DNA from: Rhizobium leguminosarum
GTDB lineage: Bacteria > Pseudomonadota > Alphaproteobacteria > Rhizobiales > Rhizobiaceae
Direction: 5' to 3'
Length of the DNA stretch: 64,000 nucleotides
Assembly: GCF_002953715.1 (NCBI RefSeq)
Contig: NZ_CP025014.1
Location: 310,001-374,000 of the forward strand
Position numbers and translations under genes: made by a program
The notes under the pieces: generated by a model
Databases searched by the model: none
What the model saw: only the letters and a program-made list of their open reading frames with translations
What the model was told of the DNA's origin: nothing
In this document: positions 24,244 through 31,810 of the stretch, piece after piece
Position numbering within the stretch: the first letter of the stretch is position 1
Layout: each line of letters begins with the position of its first letter

Positions 24244-25080
24244 TTAACCGCCGTTCGTCGGAAGGCTTTCACGCAGCATCACGCTGTCATAGGCGGGCCG
24301 GGGAATAGGGATCGCGATGGGCATTCCCGGCTCGGGTTCGACCGATGTTACCGGTGATGTTTCCGGCGCGGTCACCGGCGCCGTGATCCGCATCTGCCCG
24401 GTGCTCGCCGTCGCCAGGGGGTCCGGAGCCGGCAGAGGAACGGGAACCGCCGAGGGTATCAGGGCCTCGAATTGCGGCGGCAGCATGGTTTCGCCGGGCA
24501 CATAGTTCATCGCCACCTCGTAGGAGGGCAGCGGCGGCGGCGTTTCAAGCATGCCGTTGGAGTCGCGCTTCTCGTAGAAGGCGTTGCCGCCAGCAACCGT
24601 CACATAGTGCATGTTGTCGTAAGGGAATTTCAGCCCATCGGTGTGGAAGAACATCGCGTCCTTCACCGCAGGATGGCGTGCGCCTTTAACAAGGATTGCA
24701 TCGGCCGCGCTGGCAAGCTCAGTTTCCGCCTGCGGCTTGACTTCGCGCGTCATCACGCCGGGCGCGAACTGCCTTTTCTGGGCCACCACGCCGCAGATCG
24801 ATGTGGGATAGGCGCCGGAGGTGAGCCTGTTCATGACGACGGTCCCGACAGCCATGTAGCCGTCCTCGTCCGAATGCAGCGATTCGAAATACATCGCGCG
24901 CTGCAGGCACTCGCGGTCTTTGGCCGTATAATTGAACGTGACTTTCGCCGCTTGGCCCTGCTTCGTCTTGGTGTTCGCCGCCGTTGCCGCCGGTTTCGAT
25001 GTCGTTGTGCAGCTTGCAGCTGCCAGTCCTACGAACAAAATCCCGATCAGGGATTTTCCAAAGGAAATCTCCGCCCTCAA
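24244..25080 (-). CDS. Cell wall hydrolase, SleB-like lipoprotein
   Basis: The 278-aa protein has a lipoprotein-type signal (GILFVGLAAASC, Cys24; Ala at -3 is slightly atypical) and a Hydrolase_2 (SleB) domain at about 55-180: DRECLQRAMYFESLHSDEDG with the catalytic Glu, VGTVVMNRL, SICGVVAQKRQF and DAMFFHTDG. The C-terminal 100 residues are Pro-rich and disordered. It probably trims peptidoglycan in the periplasm. Monocistronic; the 5' region carries a large palindrome. Confidence 0.88.
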   Translation of the reverse strand: MRAEISFGKSLIGILFVGLAAASCTTTSKPAATAANTKTKQGQAAKVTFNYTAKDRECLQRAMYFESLHSDEDGYMAVGTVVMNRLTSGAYPTSICGVVAQKRQFAPGVMTREVKPQAETELASAADAILVKGARHPAVKDAMFFHTDGLKFPYDNMHYVTVAGGNAFYEKRDSNGMLETPPPLPSYEVAMNYVPGETMLPPQFEALIPSAVPVPLPAPDPLATASTGQMRITAPVTAPETSPVTSVEPEPGMPIAIPIPRPAYDSVMLRESLPTNGG

Positions 25081-25224
25081 CGCCAGGTGCCTCCTATGGG
25101 ATTAGTCCAGCCCTTAATGATTAAGCGAAAACGTTTTACTCGTCATATGACTGAAATACAAACAACCTTAGATAACAAAAACCTTAAGGGACTCTCGCCA
25201 AATACGATTCCGGCGATGGCCTCC

Positions 25225-25270
25225 TGCATAATTCCCTAAATCGGAGTCGATTTAGGGATAAAATTATGCA
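25225..25270. repeat. Large perfect palindromic repeat
   Basis: Nested inverted repeats: TGCATAATT (25225-25233) with AATTATGCA (25262-25270), and inside CCCTAAATCG (25234-25243), loop GAGT, CGATTTAGGG (25248-25257). I recall near-identical units at many intergenic sites in Rhizobium. It lies between the starts/ends of the cell wall hydrolase and cysA genes. Confidence 0.65.
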
Positions 25271-25304
25271 AGAATTCAAGGTGTTACAGCGTCACCAATC
25301 TCCA

Positions 25305-26345
25305 TCAGCTGCGAAACAGCTTCCAGCGGGTCGGCTTGAAAGCCACCCGGTTGCGGTCGAGCCTGTCGGCCTCGCTCGGCGGCAATTCGATCTCGATATG
25401 CGGTCGGTCGTTGCCGATATCCAACTCGATATGGCGGGTGCCTGCCACGCGGCGGCTGGAGACCGGCTGGCCGGCGATACAGTTTTCAGCTGATTCGCAG
25501 AGCCTGACGTCATGCGGGCGGAAATAGAGTTGCGCCGTGCCATCCGGCTCGCCTTCGGCATTGAGGCCGAGCGAGCGGCCTTCGAATCGGATGTCACCGT
25601 CTGATACCTCGACTTGCAGGCAGTTCGACTGGCCGATGAAGCCGAAGACGAAGGGAGAATTCGGATTGTCGTAGACTTGGTCCGGCGTGCCGACCTGTTC
25701 GATCGCGCCCTGACTCATGACCACGACGCGGTCGGCAAGCTCCAGCGCCTCATCCTGGTCGTGGGTGACGAAGACGGTGGTATGTCCGGTGCGATCGTGG
25801 ATATCGCGCAGCCATTTACGCAGGTCCTTGCGCACCTGGGCGTCGAGCGCGCCGAAGGGTTCGTCGAGCAGCAGCACGTTCGGCTCGACGGCCATGGCGC
25901 GGGCGAGCGCCACACGCTGGCGCTGGCCGCCTGAAAGCTGGGCGGGGTAGCGTTTTTCGAGACCGGAAAGCTGGACGAGGTCGAGCAGTTCGAGCGCCCG
26001 CCTGCGGATATCGGCCTTAGGCGGCCGCCGCGCGCTGTTTCTGACCTTCAGGCCGAAGGAGACGTTTTCGAGCACAGTCATGTAGCGAAAGAGAGCATAG
26101 TGCTGGAAGACGAAGCCGATATTGCGCTGCTGCACTGATTTCTTCGAGGCATCCTCGTCGCCGAAGAAGATCAGCCCCTCCGTCGGGCTTTCGAGGCCGG
26201 CGATCAGCCGCAGCAATGTCGTCTTGCCGGAGCCCGAGGGGCCCAGCAGTGCGATCAGCTCGCCGGAGCGGATGTCGAGCGAGACATCGTGCAGCGCCGG
26301 AAAACGATCGAATTCCTTGCGAATGTTTTGAACGCGTACTTCCAT
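25305..26345 (-). CDS. cysA: Sulfate/thiosulfate ABC importer, ATP-binding protein
   Basis: The 346-aa ATPase shows Walker A GPSGSGKTT, signature LSGGQRQR, Walker B LLLDEPFGALDA, H-loop FVTHDQDEAL and a C-terminal TOBE-like domain. MEVRVQNIRKEFDRFPALHDV is the characteristic CysA N-terminus. It is the last gene of sbp-cysT-cysW-cysA, 10 bp after cysW, and powers uptake of sulfate. Confidence 0.95.
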   Translation of the reverse strand: MEVRVQNIRKEFDRFPALHDVSLDIRSGELIALLGPSGSGKTTLLRLIAGLESPTEGLIFFGDEDASKKSVQQRNIGFVFQHYALFRYMTVLENVSFGLKVRNSARRPPKADIRRRALELLDLVQLSGLEKRYPAQLSGGQRQRVALARAMAVEPNVLLLDEPFGALDAQVRKDLRKWLRDIHDRTGHTTVFVTHDQDEALELADRVVVMSQGAIEQVGTPDQVYDNPNSPFVFGFIGQSNCLQVEVSDGDIRFEGRSLGLNAEGEPDGTAQLYFRPHDVRLCESAENCIAGQPVSSRRVAGTRHIELDIGNDRPHIEIELPPSEADRLDRNRVAFKPTRWKLFRS

Positions 26346-26355
26346 TCCAAATCCT

Positions 26356-27228
26356 TCAGTGCCGCCGGCTGGCGGCGATTTCCGCGCTATAGCGCATTTC
26401 CAGCAGCGTCTTCAAAACAAGAGTCACGAGCGCGAGCAAGGCCAAAAGTGTGGCGACGGCAAAAGCGCCGGTGAAATTATACTCGTTATAGAGAATTTCC
26501 ACCTGCAGCGGCATGGTGTTCGTCTGACCGCGGATGTGGCCTGACACCACCGAGACGGCGCCGAATTCACCCATGGCGCGGGCGTTGCAGAGCAGCACGC
26601 CGTAGAGCAGGCCCCATTTGATATTCGGCAGCGTCACGTGCCAGAAGGTCTGCCAGCCGCTGGCGCCGAGCGAAAGGGCTGCCTCCTCATCGGCCGTTCC
26701 CTGTTCCTGCATCAGCGGGATCAGCTCGCGGGCGACGAAGGGGAAGGTGACGAACATGGTGGCGAGGATCAACCCTGGCACCGCAAACAGGATCTTGATG
26801 TCGTGAGCGCTGAACCACTGGCCGAGCCAGGTATTGGCGCCGAACAGCAGAACGAAGACCAGGCCCGATATGACGGGTGAGACCGAGAAGGGCAGGTCGA
26901 TCAGCGTCGTCAGGAAGGCCTTGCCCTTGAACTCGAACTTGGCGATTGCCCAGGCGGCGGCGACCCCGAAGACGAGGTTGAGAGGCACGCTGACGCCGGC
27001 GACGATCAGCGTCAGGCGGATCGCCGACAAGGTCTCGGCGTCGGCGAGCGCCACGAAGAAGGGGGCGGGCCCTTTGCGCAAGGCCTCGACGAAAACGGCT
27101 GCGAGCGGCAGAAGCAGGATCAGCAGCAGGAAGACGAGTGAAAGAACGATCAGCGTGAAGCGCGCGATCCTGTTTTCGGTGGTCACCGAACGCAGCTTCA
27201 CCGGTTGAGCGGTCGCATCAAGCGCCAT
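26356..27228 (-). CDS. cysW: Sulfate ABC importer permease CysW
   Basis: The 290-aa permease has six hydrophobic segments and the EAA loop EEAALSLGASGWQTFWHVTL. I chose ATG 27228, preceded by GGAGG at 7 bases; the frame is open for 28 more codons, which are low-complexity and antisense-like inside cysT. It overlaps the end of cysT by 11 bp and forms the membrane channel with CysT. Confidence 0.94.
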   Translation of the reverse strand: MALDATAQPVKLRSVTTENRIARFTLIVLSLVFLLLILLLPLAAVFVEALRKGPAPFFVALADAETLSAIRLTLIVAGVSVPLNLVFGVAAAWAIAKFEFKGKAFLTTLIDLPFSVSPVISGLVFVLLFGANTWLGQWFSAHDIKILFAVPGLILATMFVTFPFVARELIPLMQEQGTADEEAALSLGASGWQTFWHVTLPNIKWGLLYGVLLCNARAMGEFGAVSVVSGHIRGQTNTMPLQVEILYNEYNFTGAFAVATLLALLALVTLVLKTLLEMRYSAEIAASRRH

Positions 27229-28075
27229 AGCCGTACCTCCGCCTGCTCCAGCTCTGGATGAGATTGATAACGAGCAGCATGGCGAACGAGATGACCAGCA
27301 TGATCGCCGCAATACCGGTCGCTGCCGCGTAATTATACTCTTCGAGTTTGATGATGATCAGCAGCGGCGCGATCTCCGATTTGAACGGCAGGTTGCCGGC
27401 GATGAAGATGACCGAGCCGTATTCGCCGACGCCACGGGCAAAGGCGAGCGCGAAGCCGGTGAGCACGGCGGGCGCCAGCCCCGGCAGCAGCACGCGGAAA
27501 ATCGTCTGGAAGCGGTTGGCGCCGAGCGTTGCTGCGGCCTCCTCCACTTCCTTGTCGATTTCCTCCATGACGGGTTGCACGGTGCGCACCACGAAGGGCA
27601 GGCCGACGAAGATCAGCGCCACGACGATACCGGCTGGCGTAAAGGCGATCTTGATGCCGAGCGGCGTCAGGAACTGGCCGATCCAGCCGTTCGGCGCGTA
27701 GAGCGTCGTCAGCGCGATGCCGGCGACGGCAGTCGGCAGCGCGAAAGGCAGGTCGACCATGGCATCGATGACGCGCTTGCCGGGGAAACGGTAACGCACC
27801 AGCACCCAGGCGAGGATGATGCCGAAGACAGCATTGACGATCGCGGCGATGAAGGCGCTGCCGAAGCTGATGCGCAGCGCGTTCAGCGTGCGCGGATCGA
27901 GCGCGATCGACCAGAATTTCTCCCAGCCGAGCGCGCTCGACCGGACGGCAAGGCCCGAGAGCGGGATGAGGATCAGAAGGGTGAGCCAGGTCAAGGTAAG
28001 GCCGAGCGCCATTCCGAAACCCGGAATGACGCTCGGCCGCTTGAACCGCCACCGCGTGGGGCTATGTGCTTTCAT
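27218..28075 (-). CDS. cysT: Sulfate ABC importer permease CysT
   Basis: The 285-aa permease has an N-terminal helix (GFGMALGLTLTWLTLLILIP), FALPTAVAGIALTTLYAPNG, typical of CysT, and the EAA loop EEAAATLGANRFQTIFRVLL. It starts 8 bp after the binding-protein gene and overlaps cysW, consistent with one transcript. Confidence 0.95.
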   Translation of the reverse strand: MKAHSPTRWRFKRPSVIPGFGMALGLTLTWLTLLILIPLSGLAVRSSALGWEKFWSIALDPRTLNALRISFGSAFIAAIVNAVFGIILAWVLVRYRFPGKRVIDAMVDLPFALPTAVAGIALTTLYAPNGWIGQFLTPLGIKIAFTPAGIVVALIFVGLPFVVRTVQPVMEEIDKEVEEAAATLGANRFQTIFRVLLPGLAPAVLTGFALAFARGVGEYGSVIFIAGNLPFKSEIAPLLIIIKLEEYNYAAATGIAAIMLVISFAMLLVINLIQSWSRRRYGYGA

Positions 28076-28083
28076 GAAGTCTA

Positions 28084-29109
28084 TTATTGGGCCGGCTTGT
28101 AGATTTGGTCAAATACCCCGCCGTCGCCGAAGAATTTCGGCTGTGCGTCTTTCCAGCCGCCGAAATCGTCGATGGTCGCGAGCGTCAGCTTCGGGAAGCG
28201 GGCGATGTCAGCCGGATCGGCGACTTCCGGCTTGATCGGCCGGTAGAAGTGCTTGGCGGCGATCTTCTGGCCTTCGTCCGAATAGAGGTAGTTGAGATAG
28301 GCTTCGGCGACCTTACGCGTGCCCTTCTTGTCGACATTGCCGTCGACGATGGCGACCGGCGGATCGGCGCGGATGGAGAAGGCCGGCGTCACGATCTCGA
28401 ACTGATCGGGACCGAGTTCCTCAAGCGAAAGATAGGCTTCGTTTTCCCAGGCCAGCAGCACGTCGCCGAGACCGCGCTGGACGAAGGTGGTCGTGGCGCC
28501 GCGCGCGCCGGTGTCGAGAACCGGAACGTGCTGCAGCAGTTTCGTCACGTAATCCTGCGCCTTGGCTTCGTCGCCGCCATTCGCCTGCTTGGCCCAAGCC
28601 CAGGCTGCCAGGAAGTTCCAGCGGGCGCCGCCCGATGTCTTCGGGTTCGGGGTGATGACCTGCACGTCGTCCTTGACCAGGTCGCCCCAATCCTTGATGC
28701 CCTTCGGGTTGCCCTTACGGACCAGGAAGACGATCGTCGACGTATAGGGCGTCGAATTGTTGGGGAACTTGGTCTTCCAGTCGGCCGGGATCTTGCCGGT
28801 CTTCTTGGCGATGGCGTCGATATCACCTTCGAGCGCAAGCGTGACGACGTCGGCGTCGAGACCGTCGATGACGGAGCGGGCCTGGGCACCGGAGCCGCCA
28901 TGCGACGCCTGGATCGTTACGGTTTCACCGGTGTCCTTCTGCCACTTGGCGGCAAAGGCAGCATTGAAATCCTTATACAATTCGCGAGTCGGATCGTAGG
29001 AAACGTTAAGAAGCGTCTGATCCGCGAATGCAGGAGCGATGCTCCCGATTGCGAAGCTGCCTGCCATGACCGCGGCGGCGATGAGCCGGGTGAGCCGTTG
29101 TGTCTGCAT
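28084..29109 (-). CDS. sbp: Sulfate-binding periplasmic protein
   Basis: The 341-aa protein has a signal peptide (cleavage after APAFA, about residue 29) followed by the family start LLNVSYDPTRELY. QASHGGSGAQARSVIDGLDADVVTLAL is the conserved anion-binding segment. It binds sulfate (or thiosulfate) for CysTWA. First gene of the operon; GGAGGG lies 8 bases before the ATG. Confidence 0.95.
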   Translation of the reverse strand: MQTQRLTRLIAAAVMAGSFAIGSIAPAFADQTLLNVSYDPTRELYKDFNAAFAAKWQKDTGETVTIQASHGGSGAQARSVIDGLDADVVTLALEGDIDAIAKKTGKIPADWKTKFPNNSTPYTSTIVFLVRKGNPKGIKDWGDLVKDDVQVITPNPKTSGGARWNFLAAWAWAKQANGGDEAKAQDYVTKLLQHVPVLDTGARGATTTFVQRGLGDVLLAWENEAYLSLEELGPDQFEIVTPAFSIRADPPVAIVDGNVDKKGTRKVAEAYLNYLYSDEGQKIAAKHFYRPIKPEVADPADIARFPKLTLATIDDFGGWKDAQPKFFGDGGVFDQIYKPAQ

Positions 29110-29471
29110 TGGGGAACCCTCCGTGTTTGTGCCTAAACACTATCAAGTCAGTCGTATAATGAAACAAAGGTTCTTCCGGTTCCGGCGTGGCTGTTAGAAT
29201 GCCATTCCATTTAAGGGGCAATTTGGAAATGGACGTGCCGAAGTTGGCCGCGGCCAATTGGTCGCCGGGCGCTGCCTGCCGCGCGGCCGTGTTTTTTTGG
29301 CCACAGTTCCTCCACGAAAGCGACATGGTGATGCGGATTTTTGCCAAAATTTTGCCGCGATGACACTTGTGGATTCCTATATGGCTCCCGTGCGGCCGTA
29401 TTCGCCGACCGCTACGCGGGGGCACCCCTTGAAGTGTGCCTCGCATTCCAAACCTGTTAGGGCCATTCAAA
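29110..29471. promoter_or_regulatory. Divergent promoter region of sbp and the porin gene
   Basis: This 362-bp region separates sbp (leftward) from the porin gene (rightward). Open frames here are shadows. Around 29145-29175 an AT-rich stretch containing TTGTTTCATTATAC (minus strand) is a plausible sbp promoter. Binding sites of the sulfur regulator cannot be identified. Confidence 0.35.
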
Positions 29472-30488
29472 ATGAATATCAGAACTATCCTTTTTGCCTC
29501 CGTTGCCGCCCTTGCCGCGGCCTCCGGAGCCCGCGCAGCCGACGCCATCGTGGCGGCGGAACCCGAGCCCGTGGAATATGTTCGCGTTTGCGACGCCTAC
29601 GGTACCGGCTATTTTTATATTCCGGGGACGGAAACATGCCTTTCGATCGGCGGTTACATCCGTACCGAAGTCCGCTTCGGTGACCATATTTCCGGCGATT
29701 CCGACGTAAACTTCTGGACTCGCGGTCAGGTCACCTTCCAGGCCAAGAACGACACCGAGTACGGCACGCTCACCGGCGTCATCACGCTGCGTTACAATGC
29801 CGACAATGCCTCCGATCAGGACGCTCTGCTTGATGAAGGCTACATCGACATTGCCGGTTTCCGCGCCGGTAAGCTGTACAGCTGGTGGGATGACGACATG
29901 AGCGGCGAGACCGATACGCTCGCCAGCAACGAGACGACCCACAACTCGATCCGTTATCAGTACGAGGCCGGCGCTTTCGCGGCCGGCATCTCGGTCGACG
30001 AACTGGAAGAAGACTACGCCACCAAGCCGGGCGACGGCCCGAACAACTTTGGTGTCGCAGGCCAGGTCTCCTACAAGGCCGGCGCCATCAGCGCTTACCT
30101 GCTTGCCGGCTATGACACCGACACCAGCGAAGTCGCTGTCCGCGGTATCGTCTATGCCGACATCGGCCCGGGTACGCTCGGCATTGCCGGCGTATGGGCA
30201 AGCGGCGCCAACTACTACTACGAAGAGTCCGAATGGACGATCGCAGCTGAGTATGCCTTGAAGATCAACGACAAGTGGAAGGTCACTCCCGGCTTCCAGT
30301 ACTTCGAAAACATCGCTCTCGAGGCTGACGGCAACGGCTTCACCGGCGGCAGCGCCTACACGACCGGTGTCACCATCGACTACCAGATCGTCGAAGACCT
30401 GCGTACGAAGCTCAGCGTGCAATATCACGATGAGGACGAAGGCGACGACGACGTGTTCGGCTTCCTGCGCTTCCAGCGCGATTTCTAA
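29472..30488 (+). CDS. ropA: Outer membrane porin (RopA/Omp25-type, alphaproteobacterial porin family)
   Basis: The 338-aa protein has a signal peptide (cleavage after SGARA, about residue 22) and the porin family 2 hallmarks: YVRVCDAYGTGYFYIPGTETCLSIGGYIR with two conserved Cys, alternating beta-strand sequence, and a final aromatic residue (FLRFQRDF). It forms a general diffusion pore. ATG 29472 lacks a strong ribosome binding site (nearest purines AAA), but the upstream 12 codons of open frame do not resemble a porin leader. A strong terminator follows. Confidence 0.9.
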   Translation: MNIRTILFASVAALAAASGARAADAIVAAEPEPVEYVRVCDAYGTGYFYIPGTETCLSIGGYIRTEVRFGDHISGDSDVNFWTRGQVTFQAKNDTEYGTLTGVITLRYNADNASDQDALLDEGYIDIAGFRAGKLYSWWDDDMSGETDTLASNETTHNSIRYQYEAGAFAAGISVDELEEDYATKPGDGPNNFGVAGQVSYKAGAISAYLLAGYDTDTSEVAVRGIVYADIGPGTLGIAGVWASGANYYYEESEWTIAAEYALKINDKWKVTPGFQYFENIALEADGNGFTGGSAYTTGVTIDYQIVEDLRTKLSVQYHDEDEGDDDVFGFLRFQRDF

Positions 30489-30511
30489 GATCGTCTCTTT
30501 GCAGACAAGTG

Positions 30512-30541
30512 AGGCGCGACCTTCGGGCCGCGCCTTTTTTT
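30512..30541 (+). terminator. Rho-independent terminator of the porin gene
   Basis: AGGCGCG pairs with CGCGCCT around a CTTCGG-type loop, followed by at least six T. It lies 23 bp after the porin stop. Confidence 0.9.
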
Positions 30542-30547
30542 AATTTA

Positions 30548-30596
30548 GAACAGGATTCAGATTTTAGACTGCCGGCCTGAAATCGGAATCCTGTTC
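30548..30596. repeat. Inverted repeat between convergent porin and ptsN-like genes
   Basis: GAACAGGATTC (30548-30558) pairs perfectly with GAATCCTGTTC (30586-30596). This resembles the GAATCCTGTTC palindromic units of rhizobial intergenic regions and may end the leftward kdp/ptsN transcript. Confidence 0.6.
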
Positions 30597-30604
30597 CAAT
30601 GCCG

Positions 30605-31060
30605 TCACACCCGTGAATCGGCGATGAAATCGGAATAGAATTCGTCGACCGTTCTTGCCTTGCGCATGGCGGCAAGCGCGCCGTCCGATTGCAGCCGCCT
30701 GGCGATGGCGGAAAGCACGTTCAGATATTCGCCGCGATTATTTTCTCCGAAGAGCAGCACGAAGGCGATGTCGGTCGGGATATCGTCGATCGCCTCGAAA
30801 TCCAATGGTTGGGCGAAGCGGAGGAGAAGGCCGCGCGGGCTGGTCATGCCGTCGATCGCCGCATGCGGGATGGCAATGCCGTTGCCGATGCCGGTGGAAC
30901 CGAGCTTCTCACGCGCTTCGAGCGCCTTCAGGATGGTCTGGCCATCGACGGAGAAAGCCTTGGCGGCCTTGTCGGCTATGGTCTGCAGCGCGCGCCATTT
31001 GGTCGGCGCCGACACGCCGATGAAGGTGTGTTCCGGCCGGATGATGTTGGGAAGGTTCAT
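30605..31060 (-). CDS. PTS EIIA (PtsN-like) regulatory protein
   Basis: The 151-aa protein has a PTS_EIIA_2 domain with the phosphorylation site His66 in GIGNGIAIPHAAIDGM. EIIA-Ntr proteins act in the cytoplasm as regulators; in rhizobia and E. coli unphosphorylated EIIA-Ntr is known to contact K+ transport or KdpD. This copy lies 57 bp after kdpE on the same strand, which suggests that it adjusts Kdp. A second ptsN next to rpoN is expected elsewhere in the genome, so this is likely a specialised paralogue. Confidence 0.87.
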   Translation of the reverse strand: MNLPNIIRPEHTFIGVSAPTKWRALQTIADKAAKAFSVDGQTILKALEAREKLGSTGIGNGIAIPHAAIDGMTSPRGLLLRFAQPLDFEAIDDIPTDIAFVLLFGENNRGEYLNVLSAIARRLQSDGALAAMRKARTVDEFYSDFIADSRV

Positions 31061-31117
31061 GTCATTCTCGATGCTGTTCGGGCTCGATACTGTTCGGGCG
31101 GCGGGAGGGAAGGGAGG

Positions 31118-31810
31118 TCAATCCGGTTCCCTGAGCCGGTAGCCGACGCCGGTCTCCGTGGTGATATAGTGCGGCTGGTCCGGAATCTGTTCGACCTTTT
31201 GCCGCAGTTGCCGGACGTAGACGCGCAGATACTGCACATCCGCCGCCGGCCCCCATACCTGCTTTAGAAGAAACTGGTGTGTCAGCACCTTGCCGGCATG
31301 CTGGGCGAGCACGCGCAGGATGTCGTATTCCTTCGGCGACAGCTTTATTTCCTGGCCGTCGACCTTGACGATGCGCTTGACGAGATCGATCGACAGCCCA
31401 CCGGTCTGGAAGATCGCCTTTTCGCCCTGCTGCTGCAGGCGGTGGCGCAGCGCCACGCGGATGCGGGCGCCGAGTTCGTTGATGCCGAAGGGCTTGGTGA
31501 CGTAATCGTCGGCGCCGCTTTCCAGCGCCTTGACGATGCCGGCCTCGTCGGTGCGGCTGGACAGAATGACGACCGGCATGGAAAGCCCTTCATCGCGCCA
31601 CGCCTGCAGCAGGTCGTGGCCTGATGTGTCGGGCAGGCCGAGGTCGAGCACGATGAGATCGGGCATATCGTCGGCGACCGACTGCCGGGCGGTGCTGGCA
31701 TTTGGCGCCTCGCGCACCTCGTAGCCCTGAGCGGTCAGGCCGACGCGGAGCAGCTTGCGGATCGGAGGCTCGTCGTCGACGACGAGGATTTTGACGGCTG
31801 AACCGGTCAT
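31118..31810 (-). CDS. kdpE: KdpE response regulator
   Basis: The 230-aa OmpR-type regulator has a receiver domain (acidic pair VDDE at 11-14, phosphorylated Asp56 in LIVLDLGLPD, Lys in VTKPFG) and a winged-helix DNA-binding domain (LSPKEYDILRVLAQHAGKVL, then YLRVYVRQLRQKVE). It activates kdp on potassium limitation. The start overlaps the kdpD end by ATGA. Confidence 0.96.
   Translation of the reverse strand: MTGSAVKILVVDDEPPIRKLLRVGLTAQGYEVREAPNASTARQSVADDMPDLIVLDLGLPDTSGHDLLQAWRDEGLSMPVVILSSRTDEAGIVKALESGADDYVTKPFGINELGARIRVALRHRLQQQGEKAIFQTGGLSIDLVKRIVKVDGQEIKLSPKEYDILRVLAQHAGKVLTHQFLLKQVWGPAADVQYLRVYVRQLRQKVEQIPDQPHYITTETGVGYRLREPD

Noticed and set aside
30548..30596. Second Rho-independent terminator of the porin gene
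   Set aside because: The stem is strong but no T run follows on either strand, and the sequence resembles a dispersed repeat; the true terminator is at 30512-30541.
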